From NCBI GenBank assembly GCA_947625605.1, contig CANQOY010000009.1, positions 1-45,287 of the forward strand: a DNA stretch of 45,287 nucleotides, written 5' to 3'. Below, piece after piece: positions 42,067 through 45,287 of the stretch. Position 1 is the stretch's first letter, and each line of letters begins with the position of its first letter. The position numbers were made by a program, and so were the translations under genes. Below the pieces are notes generated by a model. The model made no database searches. It saw only the letters and a list, made by a program, of their open reading frames with translations, and was not told the DNA's origin. The stretch is from an uncultured Clostridia bacterium (GTDB lineage Bacteria; Bacillota; Clostridia; Christensenellales; Borkfalkiaceae).

Positions 42067-44619
42067 TCAGAATGCACACTCAAAATGATATTTTCCGCTC
42101 TCAACCTCGGACATGGTACCATCCGGAAGCGTCACTTGGCAAACCGTGCCCGCAGGGACTTCCACATCGAGACGGAAGATCTTGTCCGCGAGCGTCCACG
42201 CGCTTGCGGCCTCGCCGTAGGGGGTATTCACCCGCGCTTCGGCCGAGGTCAGTCCCCCTCCGACGAGCGGCTTGACGGAAAACCTCCGATAGCCGCATTC
42301 GATGGGCTCGATCCCCGCGACGCGCTTGTAGAGGAAGTCCCCCACCGCGCCGCTCGCATAGTGATTGAAAGAGATCATGCCGCCCGTGCCGTCCCCCTCG
42401 CCCGCATTGAGCGAGCCGTCCTCGCGCAGGCCGTCCCAGCGCTCCCAGACCGTGGTGCCGCCCGCCTTGACTTCGTACAGCCACGAGGGGCACTGCGTGT
42501 TCATGAGCATCCGAAACGCCTCCTCCTGCCGCCCGTTGTCCGCAAGGGCAAAGAGAATGTATGGCGTCCCGGGGAAGCCCGTTCCGATGCGGTAGCCGTC
42601 TCTTGCGACGAGCTTTGCGAGATTTTCCGCGGCGCGCTCACGCACGCTTTCGGGGAACATTTTGAATTGCAGCGGAAGCACGTAGGCCGTCTGAAATTCG
42701 CGCAGCAGTTTGCCCTCGCCGTCCGTAAAGACGGAGCAATAGGCGTCCGCGATCTTTTCGAAGAGCAAGCGATACTTCTTCTCGTCCTCCCTTTTGCCGA
42801 GGATCCCCGCAATCTCGGAGAGCAGCCGCGCCATGTTGGCATAGCTCGCGGTCGCCGTCCACCGGCTGCGCTTCTGCCACTCCGCCATGGAGGGCACGCC
42901 GGGCGCGACCCAATCGCCGAAATGGAACATGTGGTGCGTGTGCCAGATATAGCGCCGCTTCCCGAAACCGAAGAGCTTCGCCCAGAATCCCTGCGCGCGC
43001 ACATACTTTTTGATGCTTTCATAGGAGGCTTCGAGAAGGCGAACGTCTCCTCGGGCAAGGTACTCCGCCCACGGCACGAGCGCACAGGCGTCCCCCCAAA
43101 ATGCGACCGCCATCACGGGCATGGTAGCGGGAAAACCGTAGCCCTGCCTCGGAATGGTGTTGGGGATGCCGCCGCCTCTGCGCTGCTCCGCGCGCAGGTC
43201 CGCGAGCCACTTCTCCAAAAATCGGGAGAGATCGAAGTTGAAACAGGCCGTCGGCCCGAACAGGGCAATGTCGCCCGTCCAGCCCATCCGCTCGTCCCGC
43301 TGCGGGCAGTCCGTCGGGATATCCATGAAGTTGGACTTCGCGCTCCATACGATGTTCTCTTGAAGGCGATTGAGGAGCGGATCCGAGCAGCGAAAACTTC
43401 CGCTCTGCTCGACGTCGGAATAGAGCGCACGGGCCGTGAGCTCTAAATTATCCTCATTTATGCCCGTCACGCCCACATAGCGGAAGCCCATGTAGGTGAA
43501 GCGGGGCGAGTACTCCTGCACGCCGTCGCGGCAGATGTAGGTCGCCGTGGCCTTGGCCGAGCGGAGCAGGGCGGTGTTGAGCGAACCGTCCGCATTCAGG
43601 ATCTCCGCATGGCGGAATACGACGGTGCGGCCGCGCTCCCCCTTGATCACGGCGTGGATGACGCCCGCAAAATTCTGCCCGAAGTCATAGACGAGCGTCC
43701 CATCCGCAATGCGGCGGCAGGAGATCGGCTTCATGACCTCATGCGCGCGCACGGGAGCGCCGTACGCGGCGAGAATGGCAGGGTGGATCTTCAACGTTTC
43801 GACGGTCGCCTTGCGCCACGCCGCGGCGGAGAGATCGGCCGTAGCGTCCCACGTTTCGCCGTCGTAAAGATCCGCCGATCTCAGGTTCCCCTCCAAGGTG
43901 ACGTCCCAGCTCTCGTCGGTGCAAATGAGCTCTTCCGTGCCATCCATGTACGAGATACGGAGCTCAAAAAGCAATGCCTGACGCTTCGCCGAGATGCGGT
44001 TTTTGCGGGTGAATACAAAGGATCCGACCGCCCAACCGCCCGAGACGATCGCGCACACGTCGTTCTCGCCCGCGAGCAGATCCGTCACGTCATACGTTTG
44101 GTATTGCAGACGGGAGCGGTAGGAGGTAAACCCGGGAGAGAAGTAGTCCTCCCCCACCTTCCTGCCGTTGATCTCCAATTCATAGATGCCCATGGCCGTC
44201 GCGGTGACGACCGCGCGCGCGACCTCCTTCTTCACCGAAAAGCGCTTGCGGAAAGTCATGGGCACGGGAGAGGTCCGCTTCTCCGTGAAGCGGTAGGCCC
44301 CGTCCGTGATCCACTTCGCCTCCCACGGCAGGGAGAGACGGCCCGTCTCAAAGGTCATACGGGCGGTATCCGTTTCCCCGAAGTTGTCGGTCGCCTTCAC
44401 GGTCGCCTCATAGCGCGTGAACGGTTTCAGCGGTTCCCCCGCGTAGGGAATGAGGATCTGCTCCCGCGTGACGGTGCGCCAGCTGCCGACGGAGAGCTCC
44501 GCATGGGCGAGCTTCGCCCCCCTGTTCTCGGAGACGATCGCAAAGGAAAAGCGGGGATTTTCGCTATCGGTGATACAATTTTGCGCGAGATGCTCGCAGC
44601 GAAACTGCGTGATCTTCAT
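42067..44619 (-). CDS. GH78 alpha-L-rhamnosidase, cytoplasmic
   Basis: An 850-residue glycoside hydrolase of family 78 that releases terminal L-rhamnose from rhamnosides such as flavonoid glycosides or polysaccharide fragments. N-terminal beta domains (about 1-330), with GIYELEINGRKVGEDYFSPG, precede the (alpha/alpha)6 catalytic domain. The key motif DCPQRDERMGWTGD (about residue 430) carries the acid Glu; WERWDG and SFNHYASGAVGDFLY are further conserved blocks, and a C-terminal beta domain ends the protein. There is no signal peptide, so it acts inside the cell. RBS GGGGGAAAG. It is the first gene of the rha operon. Confidence 0.93.
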   Translation of the reverse strand: MKITQFRCEHLAQNCITDSENPRFSFAIVSENRGAKLAHAELSVGSWRTVTREQILIPYAGEPLKPFTRYEATVKATDNFGETDTARMTFETGRLSLPWEAKWITDGAYRFTEKRTSPVPMTFRKRFSVKKEVARAVVTATAMGIYELEINGRKVGEDYFSPGFTSYRSRLQYQTYDVTDLLAGENDVCAIVSGGWAVGSFVFTRKNRISAKRQALLFELRISYMDGTEELICTDESWDVTLEGNLRSADLYDGETWDATADLSAAAWRKATVETLKIHPAILAAYGAPVRAHEVMKPISCRRIADGTLVYDFGQNFAGVIHAVIKGERGRTVVFRHAEILNADGSLNTALLRSAKATATYICRDGVQEYSPRFTYMGFRYVGVTGINEDNLELTARALYSDVEQSGSFRCSDPLLNRLQENIVWSAKSNFMDIPTDCPQRDERMGWTGDIALFGPTACFNFDLSRFLEKWLADLRAEQRRGGGIPNTIPRQGYGFPATMPVMAVAFWGDACALVPWAEYLARGDVRLLEASYESIKKYVRAQGFWAKLFGFGKRRYIWHTHHMFHFGDWVAPGVPSMAEWQKRSRWTATASYANMARLLSEIAGILGKREDEKKYRLLFEKIADAYCSVFTDGEGKLLREFQTAYVLPLQFKMFPESVRERAAENLAKLVARDGYRIGTGFPGTPYILFALADNGRQEEAFRMLMNTQCPSWLYEVKAGGTTVWERWDGLREDGSLNAGEGDGTGGMISFNHYASGAVGDFLYKRVAGIEPIECGYRRFSVKPLVGGGLTSAEARVNTPYGEAASAWTLADKIFRLDVEVPAGTVCQVTLPDGTMSEVESGKYHFECAF

Positions 44620-44679
44620 ACTCTTTCCCCCAAATGCGGCAAGGCGCACGAGCGCCGCAAAGCCTGATTTTTGCGCCGC

Positions 44680-44695
44680 CCGATGATGGAATCGG
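44680..44695 (-). promoter_or_regulatory. Candidate operator at the rha transcription start
   Basis: The inverted repeat CCGAT-N6-ATCGG covers the predicted +1 position just downstream of the -10 box. CGCAA motifs also recur upstream of the -35. Either could serve a rhamnose-responsive regulator, which is not encoded in the window. Confidence 0.35.
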
Positions 44696-44699
44696 TTGT

Positions 44700-44728
44700 A
44701 TCATATCAAAATCGCAACGGGTTGTCAA
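44700..44728 (-). promoter_or_regulatory. Sigma-A promoter of the rhamnose operon
   Basis: Perfect TTGACA (44723-44728), 17 bp, TATGAT (44700-44705). The leader of about 75 nt can form two hairpins (CGCAAA/TTTGCG and GGCGC/GCGCC). Confidence 0.82.
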
Positions 44729-44820
44729 TGACTGTACGCAAAATGATCGCAAAGTTGAAAAACGCTCAAACCTTCTCGCCGAAATGAGCAAAAGAAAGCA
44801 GAATAACGCGCATGCGTCGG

Positions 44821-44854
44821 AAAAAATTTCGCGATCCGATCAATGTTTGCGCGA
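44821..44854 (-). terminator. Weak hairpin with T run
   Basis: TCGCG/CGCGA (44850-44854 with 44829-44833) around a 16-nt loop, followed on the minus strand by six T. It could end a short transcript from the promoter at 44948-44976. Confidence 0.35.
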
Positions 44855-44923
44855 TTTCTTTTCAAACCGAGCTTTGGAGAAGAACGGAAGCCGACGTTCA
44901 AATTCCGAAATCCGCGGCCGCAT
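44840..44923 (-). CDS. Possible 27-residue basic peptide
   Basis: A short frame starting MRPRISEFERRLPF, rich in Arg, Lys and Phe, lies between a promoter-like sequence and a hairpin with a T run. GGGGG precedes the ATG but too close (about two bases) for a good Shine-Dalgarno. It may equally be non-coding RNA. No homologue comes to mind. Confidence 0.2.
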   Translation of the reverse strand: MRPRISEFERRLPFFSKARFEKKSRKH

Positions 44924-44947
44924 TTCCCCCGCACGGGCTTCCCAAGT

Positions 44948-44976
44948 ATCATAGCACAATTCTTTCCGAAGCGCAA
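44948..44976 (-). promoter_or_regulatory. Promoter-like sequence upstream of the rha operon
   Basis: TTGCGC (44971-44976), 17 bp, TATGAT (44948-44953). It may drive a small RNA or be a distal rha promoter. Confidence 0.45.
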
Positions 44977-45089
44977 GAGCGCGACGCGAAGTTGTGCGAA
45001 AAATATTTGCGGGAGCCTGACGGGAAGGCGCGGGCCGATGCGCCGTGAGAAGTTTTTTCGTGAATCTGACAAAATCGAATGGAAATCGC

Positions 45090-45118
45090 TTGCTTTTTTC
45101 TCCGATCTCGTGTAGAAT
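45090..45118 (+). promoter_or_regulatory. Promoter of tRNA-Ser
   Basis: TTGCTT (45090-45095), 17 bp, TAGAAT (45113-45118), placing the transcription start a few bases before the tRNA 5' end. Confidence 0.7.
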
Positions 45119-45130
45119 AAAAACAGTTTT

Positions 45131-45221
45131 GCAGAGATGTCCGAGTGGCTTAAGGAGCACGATTGGAAATCGTGTGTAGGTCAAAAGTCTACCCGGGGTT
45201 CAAATCCCCGTCTCTGCGCCA
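45131..45221 (+). tRNA. tRNA-Ser(GGA) with encoded CCA
   Basis: A class II tRNA. The acceptor stem is GCAGAGA (45131-45137) with TCTCTGC (45211-45217), discriminator G and encoded CCA (45219-45221). The anticodon stem-loop ACGATTGGAAATCGT gives anticodon GGA, reading UCC/UCU. The long variable arm (TGTAGGTCAAAAGTCTAC) and the T arm CGGGGTTCAAATCCCCG are intact. Confidence 0.97.
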
Positions 45222-45223
45222 AG

Positions 45224-45258
45224 TGGGACGTAAGTTGAACATAACTTGCGTCCCATTT
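45224..45258 (+). terminator. Terminator after tRNA-Ser
   Basis: Stem TGGGACGTAAGTT (45224-45236) pairs with AACTTGCGTCCCA (45243-45255), one U-G wobble included, followed by TTTT. Confidence 0.8.
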
Positions 45259-45287
45259 TAATGCAGAAAGCGAGGGCAGAAACGCCC

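Larger units (their letters stand above)
44729..45089. other. Gene-poor region between the rha promoter and tRNA-Ser
   Basis: A stretch of about 360 bp with no recognisable protein family. It holds a minus-strand promoter-like sequence, a 27-codon reading frame and a hairpin with T run, listed separately. The rest (44977-45089) shows nothing I can name. Confidence 0.5.

Noticed and set aside
44725-45184. Overlapping 75-115-codon frames between the rha promoter and the tRNA
   Set aside because: They lack RBS and domain signatures, overlap the rha promoter or the tRNA, and show no coherent hydrophobic or motif pattern.

Overview
The window looks like a chromosomal segment of a GC-rich, uncultured member of the Bacillota (Clostridia). 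Support: sigma-A type promoters with exact 17-bp spacers, strong GGAGG ribosome binding sites, a TM1266-type hydrogenase-system regulator, a GPH-family sugar carrier, the Clostridia/Bacilli order prs-pth-mfd-foldase, and a Hint-terminated repetitive surface protein of a kind I associate with gut Firmicutes. A Christensenellales-like gut lineage is my best guess, from memory of similar proteins and not from any search. Most genes lie on the minus strand. There is one tRNA, and I see no phage, IS element or CRISPR array.

Layout. 1-4.2 kb: a small alarmone synthetase, then divergent ligD and ku (two-component NHEJ). 4.2-4.5 kb: palindromic dispersed repeats. 4.5-15.1 kb: one 3,512-codon gene for a membrane-anchored surface protein made of about eight related beta-rich units, InlB-type repeats and a C-terminal Hint (hedgehog/intein) domain. 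15.2-18.2 kb: TM1266-like regulator, substrate-binding lipoprotein, permease and ATPase, read from a promoter whose leader can fold either as a terminator abutting the start codon or as a competing stem. 18.2-21.8 kb: response regulator, histidine kinase and a secreted anchored protein of unknown function. 21.9-23.9 kb: radical-SAM plus DUF4130 DNA-metabolism pair on the plus strand. 23.9-25.6 kb: ferritin-like protein, a 50-residue orphan, and uppP. 25.7-32.9 kb: foldase-like lipoprotein, mfd, pth, prs. 33-36.4 kb: glpK, a PH-like membrane protein that looks leaderless, an SDR and a hotdog thioesterase. 36.5-44.6 kb: L-rhamnose catabolism (GPH carrier; rhaD, rhaA, rhaB and a GH78 rhamnosidase in one operon). 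45.1-45.2 kb: tRNA-Ser(GGA).

How the genes work together. The GH78 enzyme lacks a signal peptide, so rhamnosides are probably imported, perhaps by the GPH carrier, and cut in the cytoplasm. RhaA, RhaB and RhaD then convert L-rhamnose to DHAP and L-lactaldehyde. Neither a rhamnose regulator nor a lactaldehyde enzyme is in the window. The giant protein is probably the main surface-exposed product. The most unusual items are its Hint module, the attenuator-like leader at 18.04-18.15 kb, and an over-represented 11-mer (CATACCATGTC, four copies, one orientation, two reading frames).
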